Shown piece by piece: positions 42,620 to 50,467 of a stretch of 64,000 nt of DNA (position 1 is its first letter; every line of letters starts with the position of its first letter). The notes under the pieces were generated by a model. The model was not told the origin of the DNA and did no database searches. It saw only the letters and a list, made by a program, of their open reading frames with translations. Where the stretch lies: NCBI GenBank assembly GCA_016710785.1, contig JADJUE010000003.1, forward strand, positions 62,001-126,000, in the 5' to 3' direction. This stretch comes from Candidatus Epilinea brevis (lineage in GTDB: Bacteria; Chloroflexota; Anaerolineae; Epilineales; Epilineaceae). Position numbers and translations under genes: made by a program.

Positions 42620-43825
42620 TCAGCCCACCTGGCGCAGCGGTGGATCGAAGCTGTAGGCGCCGCGCTCAAGGTCCAGGTGCAGACGCTTGGGCAGGAGCTG
42701 CAACAGGCCCGCCGTCTTGCGCTGCGGCTGGCGGAGGCGCACCGGACCGGGCAGGCCCACGCCCAGCAGCATCACCTGGGCGGCTCCGCCCAGGGTCGGG
42801 TCCAGGGCCACACCCGCCGTCACCTGACAGTTCGCGGGCAGAAGGGCCTGCAGGATGTCCACGGCATCGGCCACATCGTGCAACCCCAGCGCGGCGTCGC
42901 CCGCCACCTGCACCAGCACCGCCCGCGCCTGGCGCAGGGACCGCATGTCGGTCAACGGGCTGGCCAGGGCCGCGCGCATGGCGCGACCCGCCGGCTGCGG
43001 GCCACGCCCCAGGCCCAGGGCCAGACAGGCGTCACCGCCGCCCACCAGCAACTCGCCGGCCGTGGGCAGATCCAGACGCAGCCAGCCTTCGCAAGCCGCC
43101 AGGGCCACCAGCCCGGAAGCCGTCTGGCGGATCACGTCATCGGCCACCCGCAAGGCCACATCCAAGGTCACATCCGTCTCGCCCAGGCCCAGCAGCCGAT
43201 CGTTGTCCAAGGCCAGGGTCGTGTCGCAGGCCGCGCGCAACTGCCCCAGGGCCAACTCCGCCCGGCGCTGCCGCGGCGCGGATTCGAAGCCAAAGGGCAT
43301 GATCCCGAAGCCGATGACCACATGGCCCGCGTCCCGCAGCAGACGCGCCACCTGCGGCGTGGCCCCGCCGCCCGTACCGCCGGCCAGGCCCCCGGCCAGC
43401 AGCACCACCTCGGCCGACCCCACCGCCCGCAGGATGGCGGATGCGGCTTCGCGGGCCGCCGCGGCGGCCAACTCGGTGTCGCCGCCCGTGCCCAGACCGC
43501 CCGTCCCGACCCCCAGGAGCACGGTCGACAGCGGCGGCAGGCTGTCGTCGCCCGCCGCCCGACCGCGCGCCTGCTGCAGCACCTGGGCGCTGCTGTCGAC
43601 AGCGATGAAGCAGAGCCCCTCCGGCGCCGCGTCGCGCAGGCGCAGCACCGCTCCCACGCCCGCACCGCCCACGCCGACCGCGGCGAAGCGGCCGGCGTGG
43701 GCGAAGGGGAAGGGGGAGCCGGAGAGAGCCCGAATGGCCGACTCCGCTGCGGGCGCCGAGACTGCGAATGCCTGGTCGGATGCACGTGAGCCGGCTGGCC
43801 CGGAAACACCGCTGGATCGAAGCAT
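42620..43825 (-). CDS. Divergent FtsZ/tubulin-like GTPase
   Basis: 401 aa from the ATG at 43825, preceded by GGAAGGG. The N-terminal strand and T1 loop are AAVGVGGAGVGAVLRL (48-63). The tubulin signature is AGGLAGGTGGGATP (144-157). FtsZ-like IMPFGFESAPRQRRAELAL (175-193), DTTLALDNDRLL (201-212) and ASPLTD (288-293) follow. The C-terminal domain keeps ARAVLVQVAGDAALGLHDVA. In the T7 loop, where FtsZ has NxDxxD, this protein reads RLDLPT (250-255), so the second catalytic Asp is missing; GTP hydrolysis on polymerisation may be weak or lost. It has no FtsA/ZipA-binding tail. It is not the housekeeping FtsZ: it lies in an operon with a protease and a NACHT-TPR protein. Confidence 0.82.
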   Translation of the reverse strand: MLRSSGVSGPAGSRASDQAFAVSAPAAESAIRALSGSPFPFAHAGRFAAVGVGGAGVGAVLRLRDAAPEGLCFIAVDSSAQVLQQARGRAAGDDSLPPLSTVLLGVGTGGLGTGGDTELAAAAAREAASAILRAVGSAEVVLLAGGLAGGTGGGATPQVARLLRDAGHVVIGFGIMPFGFESAPRQRRAELALGQLRAACDTTLALDNDRLLGLGETDVTLDVALRVADDVIRQTASGLVALAACEGWLRLDLPTAGELLVGGGDACLALGLGRGPQPAGRAMRAALASPLTDMRSLRQARAVLVQVAGDAALGLHDVADAVDILQALLPANCQVTAGVALDPTLGGAAQVMLLGVGLPGPVRLRQPQRKTAGLLQLLPKRLHLDLERGAYSFDPPLRQVG

Positions 43826-43836
43826 GGTAGCCCTTC

Positions 43837-45516
43837 CTAATGCGAGACAGCGAGCTTGCGGATGGCGCCGCGGGAATCCACGGTCACCCGAACCACTTCG
43901 TGACAGGCGGCGCCATCGGCGGTGGCCACATCCTTCTTCATGGTGATGATCAACGGGCAGCATTCGCCCTCCATGAGCAGTGCCTGGCTCTTGGCGTAGG
44001 CCCGCCGGGGCGCCTGCGCCGTCTCGATGCGCACTTCCGCGCCGCCGAAGGCCGGCAAGCGCCGCGCGACCGACCGCTGCACCTGCTGAACCAGCTGCCG
44101 GGTGGCGCTGGACTGCGGTCGCGATGCGGGCAGCAGAGGCGCGGTCATGACCGGGGCTCCGACAGCGTGCGGCGCCCGGGCCTTGGGTGCGGCGCGCAGG
44201 AACCGTGGCCAGGCAGACGCCGCCCCCACCGGCGGCGTCTGCCCGACCCACTCGACGGGATCCGAACCCAGGTCCACCTGCGCCGCGTCCTCAGCCCAAG
44301 GTGACGGCGCCTGGCAGACCAGACTCGGATCCCCGTAGAGCACCATGTTGAGGACCGCCTTCTCGTCCTCCGCGTCCAGGTAACCCTGGCGAGCCAGGGT
44401 CTCCTGAACCAGAGCCCATTTGGCTTGCGCCAGGGCCCAACCCACCGGCACCCCAAGCATGGCGGCGCGCCAGAAGCGCGCCGCCAGCAGGTCGCCGGCC
44501 ACCAAGGCACCGTCCAGGCCGCCGTAGCTGACCCCGGTGGCGCCCACGAAACCCCAGGCCCCGCCGGCCAGGCTGGTCAGGGCGATGGAATCCATGGTCC
44601 TCCGGCCGCTGAGATGCGCCCCGAAGCAGGCGGCGCTCAGCACCAGGCTGCCCGGCGCGGGCGCCAGGTCCTCCGGCCTGAGGGCCACCGGACAGGCTTC
44701 GTACGCCGCCGGGAAGGCCGGGTCCAGCTCGCCGAACCAGGCCGGCGAGTCGGCCAGGCCGTGGAGGTTGTAGTAGCGCCAGCGCGGACCTTGTTGACCG
44801 GGCTGCGGCGCCTCCCGCTGCGTCAGGGGCGGCGATAGCCGCAGGCCCCGCGGATCGCCGATGGTGCCGAAGACCTCGCGGGCGGCGCGCTTCCACACCG
44901 ATGCCGAATAGCCGAAGGCGTCGGTCGAGAGCAGGGCTCCTTGCCCGGCCGCCAGGCGCAGATGGGCCTGGGTCGCCACGTGGATCGCCTGCACCAGCTC
45001 ATGCAGCTCACCCAGCGGCAGGCGGCCCACGGCCCGCGCCGACCGCAGCGGGTCGGCGGCGTCGGTGGCGTAGAGATGGTCCGAGCGCAACCGATCCTCG
45101 TCATCGGGCGAAGGGTTGGCCGGCCGGTCATGCGGTAGCACATCCTCGTCGCCGATGAGCAGCAGGTAGCGCACCCGCTCCTCCGTCCAGCGCATCCGGT
45201 CGCTCAACTCGCGGATGACCCGCGCCACATCGCCCGGGCGGCTGGTATCCGCCGGCAGGACGCCGAAACGGCTGAGCAAAGGACTGTCATCCGGGTACAG
45301 GACCGTGGCCGACAGACCGCGCGCCGCCATCGCCCCCATCAGCTCGCCAAGGGCGCGCTCGACAGCACCGACGCCGCTGGGGCCGTAGCGCTGCCAGAGG
45401 CGATGCCGGCTGGTCACGATCAACACCGCCGGGCTCTCCGGCTGCGCCTCTGCGCCCGGGGTGATGGCCACCAGATCGCTGAGGCGCGGCAGGCGCCCGC
45501 GCATCCGGGCGATCAT
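43837..45516 (-). CDS. C25 (gingipain/caspase-fold) cysteine protease-like protein
   Basis: 559 aa, no signal peptide. The clan CD features of C25 peptidases are present: LLLIGDEDVLP and SDHLYA in the first half, His252 in YYNLHG, and Cys297 in LVLSAACFGAHL as the probable catalytic pair. GGAWGFVGATGVSYGG and LYGDPSL (393-399) are typical of gingipain-like domains. About 80 residues at the C-terminus form a separate small domain that recurs in the 70-aa protein at the end of the operon. Secreted gingipains carry a leader; this one appears intracellular, more like prokaryotic caspase homologues used in regulated proteolysis. Its ATG overlaps the stop of the NACHT-TPR gene (ATGA). Confidence 0.85.
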   Translation of the reverse strand: MIARMRGRLPRLSDLVAITPGAEAQPESPAVLIVTSRHRLWQRYGPSGVGAVERALGELMGAMAARGLSATVLYPDDSPLLSRFGVLPADTSRPGDVARVIRELSDRMRWTEERVRYLLLIGDEDVLPHDRPANPSPDDEDRLRSDHLYATDAADPLRSARAVGRLPLGELHELVQAIHVATQAHLRLAAGQGALLSTDAFGYSASVWKRAAREVFGTIGDPRGLRLSPPLTQREAPQPGQQGPRWRYYNLHGLADSPAWFGELDPAFPAAYEACPVALRPEDLAPAPGSLVLSAACFGAHLSGRRTMDSIALTSLAGGAWGFVGATGVSYGGLDGALVAGDLLAARFWRAAMLGVPVGWALAQAKWALVQETLARQGYLDAEDEKAVLNMVLYGDPSLVCQAPSPWAEDAAQVDLGSDPVEWVGQTPPVGAASAWPRFLRAAPKARAPHAVGAPVMTAPLLPASRPQSSATRQLVQQVQRSVARRLPAFGGAEVRIETAQAPRRAYAKSQALLMEGECCPLIITMKKDVATADGAACHEVVRVTVDSRGAIRKLAVSH

Positions 45517-48500
45517 CGGACCGCCTCCGCGCCGTTGACCGCCGCGTCCTCGATGACCACGACGCGGTTGACGAAGTGCATGGCGCTGACGGCGGCGTAC
45601 TGGGCATAGGCCTTGGGCGACGTGGGCGTCAGCCGCAGCTCGGAGCGGAACATCTGCGTGGCCTGGCCGTACTCGCGCAGCAACTTGTAGGCGAGCCCAA
45701 GGGCATGGAAGATCTCCGGGTCCTGGGGATCGCGTTCACGGGCCGCTTCCAGCGCCGCGATGGCCTGTTCCGGAAGGTGGCCGGCCAGCGCCAGGCGCCC
45801 CGCGGCCAGGAGGGGCCGGGCGTCCGTCGGAGCCAGGGCGCGGGCGCTGTCCAACTGCGCCTGCGCCCGTTCCCGCAGACCTGCCCGGGCGCAGGCCTCA
45901 GCCAGGCGCAGGCGTGCCTCGACATCGTCGCCATCCAGGTTCACGGCGTTCTCCAGCGCCTGGATGGCCTCGTCGGTCTCGCCGACCGCGAGGCAGACCT
46001 CGCCCAGCAGCAAGTAGGTCTCCGGCTGGCTCTGATCCAGCCTCACGGCGTCTTCCAGATGGCCGCGCGCCGCCGGCAGGTCACCTGCCGCCCGGGCGCT
46101 CACACCCAGCCAATGGTGCAGGTTGGCCGCGTCCGGATGCCGGTCCAAGGCCCGCGCCAGCAGCGAGCGGGCTTCGGCCGGCCGGCCCTCCGCCAGGCTG
46201 ATGCGCGCCAGGAGCAAGGTGGCCCCCAGATGCTGCGGCCGGCGCTCCAACACCTGGCTGAGCAGCATGCGGGCGGTAGCGCCATCGCCTTCGCGGTCCA
46301 GGATCTCGGCCTGCGCCATGCGGTACTCAGGGTTGTCCGGATCCAGTTCGGCGGCGCGGGCGAACCGCTCCAGGGCTTGACCCGCCTGCCCGGCTTCGAT
46401 CAGCACCTCACCCAGTTGCGCCTGGAGTACCGGTCGCTGCGGTGAGCGGGCCAAGGCGCGATCTAGCACCTTGATCGCCGTGGAGGTATCGCCCTTCCGG
46501 CGGGCGGCCTCGGCGCGCAGCGCCTGCAGCGCATCGTTCTCCGGCAGGGCGTCGGCGGCGCGATTCAGCGCCGCTTCGGCAGCGACAGGGTCGCCGCGGC
46601 GCAGATGGGCCTGGCCCTCCAGCACGTCCAGGGCCGCGTCCTGGGCACCCAGTGCGCGGGCCATGCCCAGGCTCTCCAGGGCGCCCACACCGTCACCGGC
46701 CAAGAGGCGGGCCCAGGACAGGACCACCAAGGTTTCTGGAGCATGGTCCTGATCCGCGGCCGCTTCGGCCGCCGCCATGGCCTCGGCGGGCCGGCCGCTT
46801 CGCCCCAGCAGCTGCACGGCCGCCAACCGCGCAACGGTCATCGACTCCGGCGGCAGATCCTTGGCGGTCAGCCGGCCCAGCAGCGCGGCGACGGCCGTCG
46901 CCGCGGGCAGGGGCGGAGCCAGCTCGGGCAAGGCCAAAGGCAGTTCCCAACCGGCGGCGGCCACCGCGATGGCCTCGTGCAGGCCGGCCATATCCGCGGC
47001 GGGCAATGAAGGCTGCGCCTCCCGCTCGGCGGCGGCCTCCAGCTGCTGATGCGCCACCTGCGAATGTCCGGCGGCCAGGGCGGCCTCCGCCAGACCCAGC
47101 CGGTAGCGGTCCTCTTGCGGAGCCAGGCGCACAGCCTCTTCCCAGGCCGTCATCGCCGCTTCGGGGAGGCCCAGCTTGCGGTAGGCCTCGCCAAGGAGGG
47201 CGCAGGCCTCCGCCTCTCCAGGGTTCTGGGCCAGCGCCTCGCGAGCCAGGGCGATGGAACGGTCGATGTCGCCGGCGGCCAGCGCCGCGTGGCCGTCGGC
47301 CAGGAGGTCCGCTTCGCCCGCGACGACCTCAACGGCGGGCGAACCCGCGGCGTCCGAACCCGCGGCGTCCGAACCCGCTGTAGAGGTCACGTGCAACGCC
47401 CGCTGCAGGGCCTGGACTTCCAGAGCCACCGCCGCGCTGGAGGGGGCCAGTCGGCCAGCCTGCGCCAGGCTGGCCGACGCCTCCTCCAACTGGCCGCTCT
47501 CGCGCAGGGCGCGGGCCAGGGTCAGGTGATCCAAGGGCCAGATCCCATCCATGGCCACCGCCCGGCGGAGGGTGGTCACGGCATCGGCGAGGCGCCCGGA
47601 GGCTGCTTGGGCCAGGCCCAGGTCGGCCAGGGGGCCGGGTGCCTCGGGGGCGCGGTCACAGGCGGCCGCCAGGCTGGCCTCCGCCTCGGGGAAGCGTCCG
47701 ACGGCCAGCTGCGCCCGGCCCAGATGCCTGAGGTAGGACGCCTCCTGGGGCGCCAGTTCATGGGCCCGCTGGAAGGCGCGCAAGGCCGCCTGCGGGCGTC
47801 CCAGCTCGGCCAGGATCTGCCCCAGGGCATCATGCCAGGTCGCCTCGCGCGGCCGCAGGGCGAGCGCTCGGCCGAAGGTCTGCTCCGCCGCGGTCAGGTC
47901 GCCGCTTTCAGCCTGCAGCTCGGCGCTGGCATGCTGGTAGACCGCGTTGTCCGGCGCCAGCTCAGCGGCCTGGGCGAAGGCGCGCCCGGCCTCCGCGATC
48001 CAACCCTGCGCCTGATAGGCCTCGGCCAGGGTGGCGTGAAGATCCGATCGACCGGGGCTGCGCTCGCGCGCGCCGTCCAGAGCCTGGATGGCCTCGGACA
48101 CCCGATCCAGGGCGATGAGCGCCCGGCCGTACTGAACCACGTAGCGGGCCTGATCAGGATCGCGCGCCAAAGCAGCCTCGAAGGCCTCGCGGGCCCCCTC
48201 GTGATCGCCGCCCGCGGCGGCCACCTGGCCCTGCTCGAAGCTGAGGTCGGCCTCCAGGTGCGAAAGGGCTTGACCTGCCTCCCGCAAGGCCGATTGGGCT
48301 CCGCCCCAATCCTCGCTGCGCCGCAGACCCAGGCCGCGCTCGCGCGCCGCCACGAACGATCGGATCCATTCCTGCAAGCGTGACGGAGCCGTATCATCGG
48401 GCGCGGCGGGCTCCCGCACAGGTTCTGCGGTCGTCGCTCCCGCCGGCTGAGCCGACGGATTCACGGCCGCCTGGCGCAGCAGGCGCGCAAGCTCGCCCAG

Positions 48501-49844
48501 AGCGGTGCGGCCGCTCATCGCATCGGCCAGCGCGGCCAGGACGGCAGAGGACACCGATCGCTCTGGCCGGGTCAGGGCCGCCACCAAACCCTGGGGGCTC
48601 CGCCGCCCTTCGTCCAAGGCCGTCAGGGGGGTGGCCAGACAGCGGGCGACAAGATCGGGGCCATCGGGCAGATCCAGTGCCAGGGCCAGCAACTCCCCAG
48701 GATCCGACACCTGATTGACCACGGCGGCCAGCAAGCCGCCGCGCCGACCCGGATCCAGGGCCGTCAATTCCTCCAGCAGCGCAGCCGGCCGCTGTTCGGC
48801 GCGCGGCGCCAGGGCCGCGGCCGCCAGATGCGTGGCCAGGAGGGGTTCCACGAAAGCCAGGGCGGTGCCATGGGGCACCACCGCACCGGACCGGACCATC
48901 CGCTCGCGGGTGACCGCCAGGCTCATGACGATGGTGTCCACCTGGATCAACAGGCCCTGCCCCAGGCCCTGCAAGGCCACATCGACCAATGCGCTGCGGA
49001 AGGCAGGCTTCTCGGTTCGCGGCAGCGGTGCCAGCAGGTTCTCGAGCAGGGTGTCGAGCACCGGCGGGCGGCCCCATTCCACGGGCTCGCGATGCAGGGC
49101 GACATCCAGAAGCGCCGCCAAGGCACGCGGGAGGCGCACTGCCTGAGCCAGATCCGGGTCGCGGGACAGCCAGTCAAGGGCGATCTGAACGCGGTCGGCA
49201 GGCAGAGCGGCACGCAGGGCGGACTCCAGATGGCCGCGATCCAGAGGGCGAACCTCCACCGCTTCGATGCCCTCGAACCAGCTGCGGAAGTTGGGCCAGT
49301 CAGCGCTTCGGCAACCCACGACCAGACCGGGTCCGGCCTGGCCACCGGCGCGCAGCAGCAGCTCCATACCCTCGAAAAGGTAGACGTCGGCGCTGCGATG
49401 CAGGTTGTCCAGGATCAGGGTGCAAGGGCCTAGTTCCGAAAGGCGCAGGCCGGCGACGCGCCCGGCTCCCAAGCTGCGGATGGCCAGTTCCTCTATGCCT
49501 TCCCAGGCATGGCCCTCTCCGAGGTCCACCAAGATGGGCAGGGGTCCGCGTCCGGCGCGCCATTCGCTGGCCATGGCCCGAGCGGCGCGGCCCATCGCCA
49601 CCGTCTTGCCGGAGCCGGGCGGCCCGATGACGGCAGAGCGAGATGCCCGCGCCAGCCATGAAACAAGGTCTCCTTGGCCGGTAGGCAACTCGGCCTCCAG
49701 ATGCCAGGGCTGGTCCACCTCCGGCCCGGCGGCCAGGTTGGTGATCAGACCATCGACGTAGGCCTCCTGCGCCGCCCGGATGTCTCTGGCGCGGGGGCTG
49801 GCGGATGGCTGGGGCGGCGTGGGGTATTCCGCCGGGTTGGACAT
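45513..49844 (-). CDS. Giant P-loop (NACHT-like) NTPase with TPR array
   Basis: 1443 aa. The N-terminal NTPase has Walker A GPPGSGKT (74-81), Walker B CTLILDNLHR (141-150) and a sensor-like GLVVGCRSADW (173-183), then a helical region to ~480. From ~510 to the end run some 25 TPR-like 34-residue repeats (for example LHATLAEAYQAQGWIAEAGRAF, HALGLAYKLLREYGQATQMF). They are broken near residue 830 by a linker coding for repeated GSDAA. The layout (NTPase switch plus superhelical repeat sensor) is that of STAND-type signalling ATPases. No effector domain is fused; the protease and FtsZ-like protein encoded directly downstream are the likely partners. ATG 49844 is preceded by a 36-nt gap from the two-TM gene. 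Confidence 0.88.
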   Translation of the reverse strand: MSNPAEYPTPPQPSASPRARDIRAAQEAYVDGLITNLAAGPEVDQPWHLEAELPTGQGDLVSWLARASRSAVIGPPGSGKTVAMGRAARAMASEWRAGRGPLPILVDLGEGHAWEGIEELAIRSLGAGRVAGLRLSELGPCTLILDNLHRSADVYLFEGMELLLRAGGQAGPGLVVGCRSADWPNFRSWFEGIEAVEVRPLDRGHLESALRAALPADRVQIALDWLSRDPDLAQAVRLPRALAALLDVALHREPVEWGRPPVLDTLLENLLAPLPRTEKPAFRSALVDVALQGLGQGLLIQVDTIVMSLAVTRERMVRSGAVVPHGTALAFVEPLLATHLAAAALAPRAEQRPAALLEELTALDPGRRGGLLAAVVNQVSDPGELLALALDLPDGPDLVARCLATPLTALDEGRRSPQGLVAALTRPERSVSSAVLAALADAMSGRTALGELARLLRQAAVNPSAQPAGATTAEPVREPAAPDDTAPSRLQEWIRSFVAARERGLGLRRSEDWGGAQSALREAGQALSHLEADLSFEQGQVAAAGGDHEGAREAFEAALARDPDQARYVVQYGRALIALDRVSEAIQALDGARERSPGRSDLHATLAEAYQAQGWIAEAGRAFAQAAELAPDNAVYQHASAELQAESGDLTAAEQTFGRALALRPREATWHDALGQILAELGRPQAALRAFQRAHELAPQEASYLRHLGRAQLAVGRFPEAEASLAAACDRAPEAPGPLADLGLAQAASGRLADAVTTLRRAVAMDGIWPLDHLTLARALRESGQLEEASASLAQAGRLAPSSAAVALEVQALQRALHVTSTAGSDAAGSDAAGSPAVEVVAGEADLLADGHAALAAGDIDRSIALAREALAQNPGEAEACALLGEAYRKLGLPEAAMTAWEEAVRLAPQEDRYRLGLAEAALAAGHSQVAHQQLEAAAEREAQPSLPAADMAGLHEAIAVAAAGWELPLALPELAPPLPAATAVAALLGRLTAKDLPPESMTVARLAAVQLLGRSGRPAEAMAAAEAAADQDHAPETLVVLSWARLLAGDGVGALESLGMARALGAQDAALDVLEGQAHLRRGDPVAAEAALNRAADALPENDALQALRAEAARRKGDTSTAIKVLDRALARSPQRPVLQAQLGEVLIEAGQAGQALERFARAAELDPDNPEYRMAQAEILDREGDGATARMLLSQVLERRPQHLGATLLLARISLAEGRPAEARSLLARALDRHPDAANLHHWLGVSARAAGDLPAARGHLEDAVRLDQSQPETYLLLGEVCLAVGETDEAIQALENAVNLDGDDVEARLRLAEACARAGLRERAQAQLDSARALAPTDARPLLAAGRLALAGHLPEQAIAALEAARERDPQDPEIFHALGLAYKLLREYGQATQMFRSELRLTPTSPKAYAQYAAVSAMHFVNRVVVIEDAAVNGAEAVR
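47341..47378. repeat. Short tandem repeat inside the TPR gene
   Basis: GAACCCGCGGCGTCC occurs twice in tandem followed by GAACCCGC. On the coding strand it gives GSDAAGSDAAGS, a flexible joint between two TPR blocks. Confidence 0.8.
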
Positions 49845-49880
49845 GACTGGGCTCCTTGGGTCGGGCTGAGCGTGGGCGGC

Positions 49881-50198
49881 TCAGCGCACGAGCATCCAGA
49901 AGGCGAACCCGCAAAGGGCCGCGCCGATGATGCAAAGAAAGACACCGACTCCCATGGCCGTGCGAATCAGCTGATTCACCGCCTCGACCAGTCGGGCGGA
50001 GGCGTCCAGCATCGGCATGGCGCCGATCTCGCTGAGCGCCCGGGCCTGCAGCCGGCTGGACTGGGCGGAGATGCCCTTGATCGTGTGCTGGTAGTCGCGG
50101 GACATGAGGGTCCACAAGCCGGCCGCGATGGCCAGCAGGCCCATCGAGAAGACCGCGAGCACCATCAGGTGGCGAAGAATGAGCGTCTGGTCGAGCAT
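49881..50198 (-). CDS. Small two-TM membrane protein, first gene of the sigma54 operon
   Basis: 105 aa from the ATG at 50198, with AAAGGGAA upstream. Membrane helices lie at about 10-30 (HLMVLAVFSMGLLAIAAGLW) and 83-103 (GVGVFLCIIGAALCGFAFWM), joined by a ~50-residue helical, polar segment (YQHTIKGISAQSSRLQARAL). This topology places both ends on one side and the helical part on the other. It is the only membrane protein in the operon and could tether the P-loop-TPR/protease/FtsZ-like complex or sense the envelope. No known family. An in-frame start at 50264 would lie across the sigma54 promoter and is rejected. Confidence 0.75.
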   Translation of the reverse strand: MLDQTLILRHLMVLAVFSMGLLAIAAGLWTLMSRDYQHTIKGISAQSSRLQARALSEIGAMPMLDASARLVEAVNQLIRTAMGVGVFLCIIGAALCGFAFWMLVR

Positions 50199-50259
50199 CG
50201 GATTCCCTTTGTCGCTGAGGCGGTCTCTGTTGAGCCGGGCCTGGGATGATCCGCCACCA

Positions 50260-50275
50260 TGCAAGGACCGTGCCA
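50260..50275 (-). promoter_or_regulatory. Sigma54 (-24/-12) promoter
   Basis: On the minus strand TGGCACGGTCCTTGCA matches the RpoN consensus TGGCAC-N5-TTGCA without a mismatch. It lies 62 nt before the two-TM gene, right downstream of a gene for an NtrC-type activator. Transcription would start near 50248. Confidence 0.88.
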
Positions 50276-50467
50276 GCAGCGTCCAGTCGTCACGGAGCGG
50301 CCCCTATCGGCAGTTTGGCGACCTTTGCGGCGAGATTTGGGGGGCTTTCCCCAGCGCACCGGGCGGAAAGGCCCAAGGGCGGAGCCGCGCTCGCCCGGAT
50401 GCGCGGCGGCCACGGCAAGGCCGATGGCCGTCGCTGTGAACCGGTGGCGGCCGCTCAAGCTGCGGTG

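Noticed and set aside
45576..48383. Plus-strand frames of 289 and 444 codons opposite the TPR gene
   Set aside because: Periodic Gly/Gln/Leu composition mirrors the TPR periodicity on the other strand; no start signals or motifs.
49881..50264. Longer version of the two-TM protein starting at 50264
   Set aside because: That start would lie within the sigma54 promoter and upstream of the predicted transcription start; the ATG at 50198 has a better ribosome-binding site.
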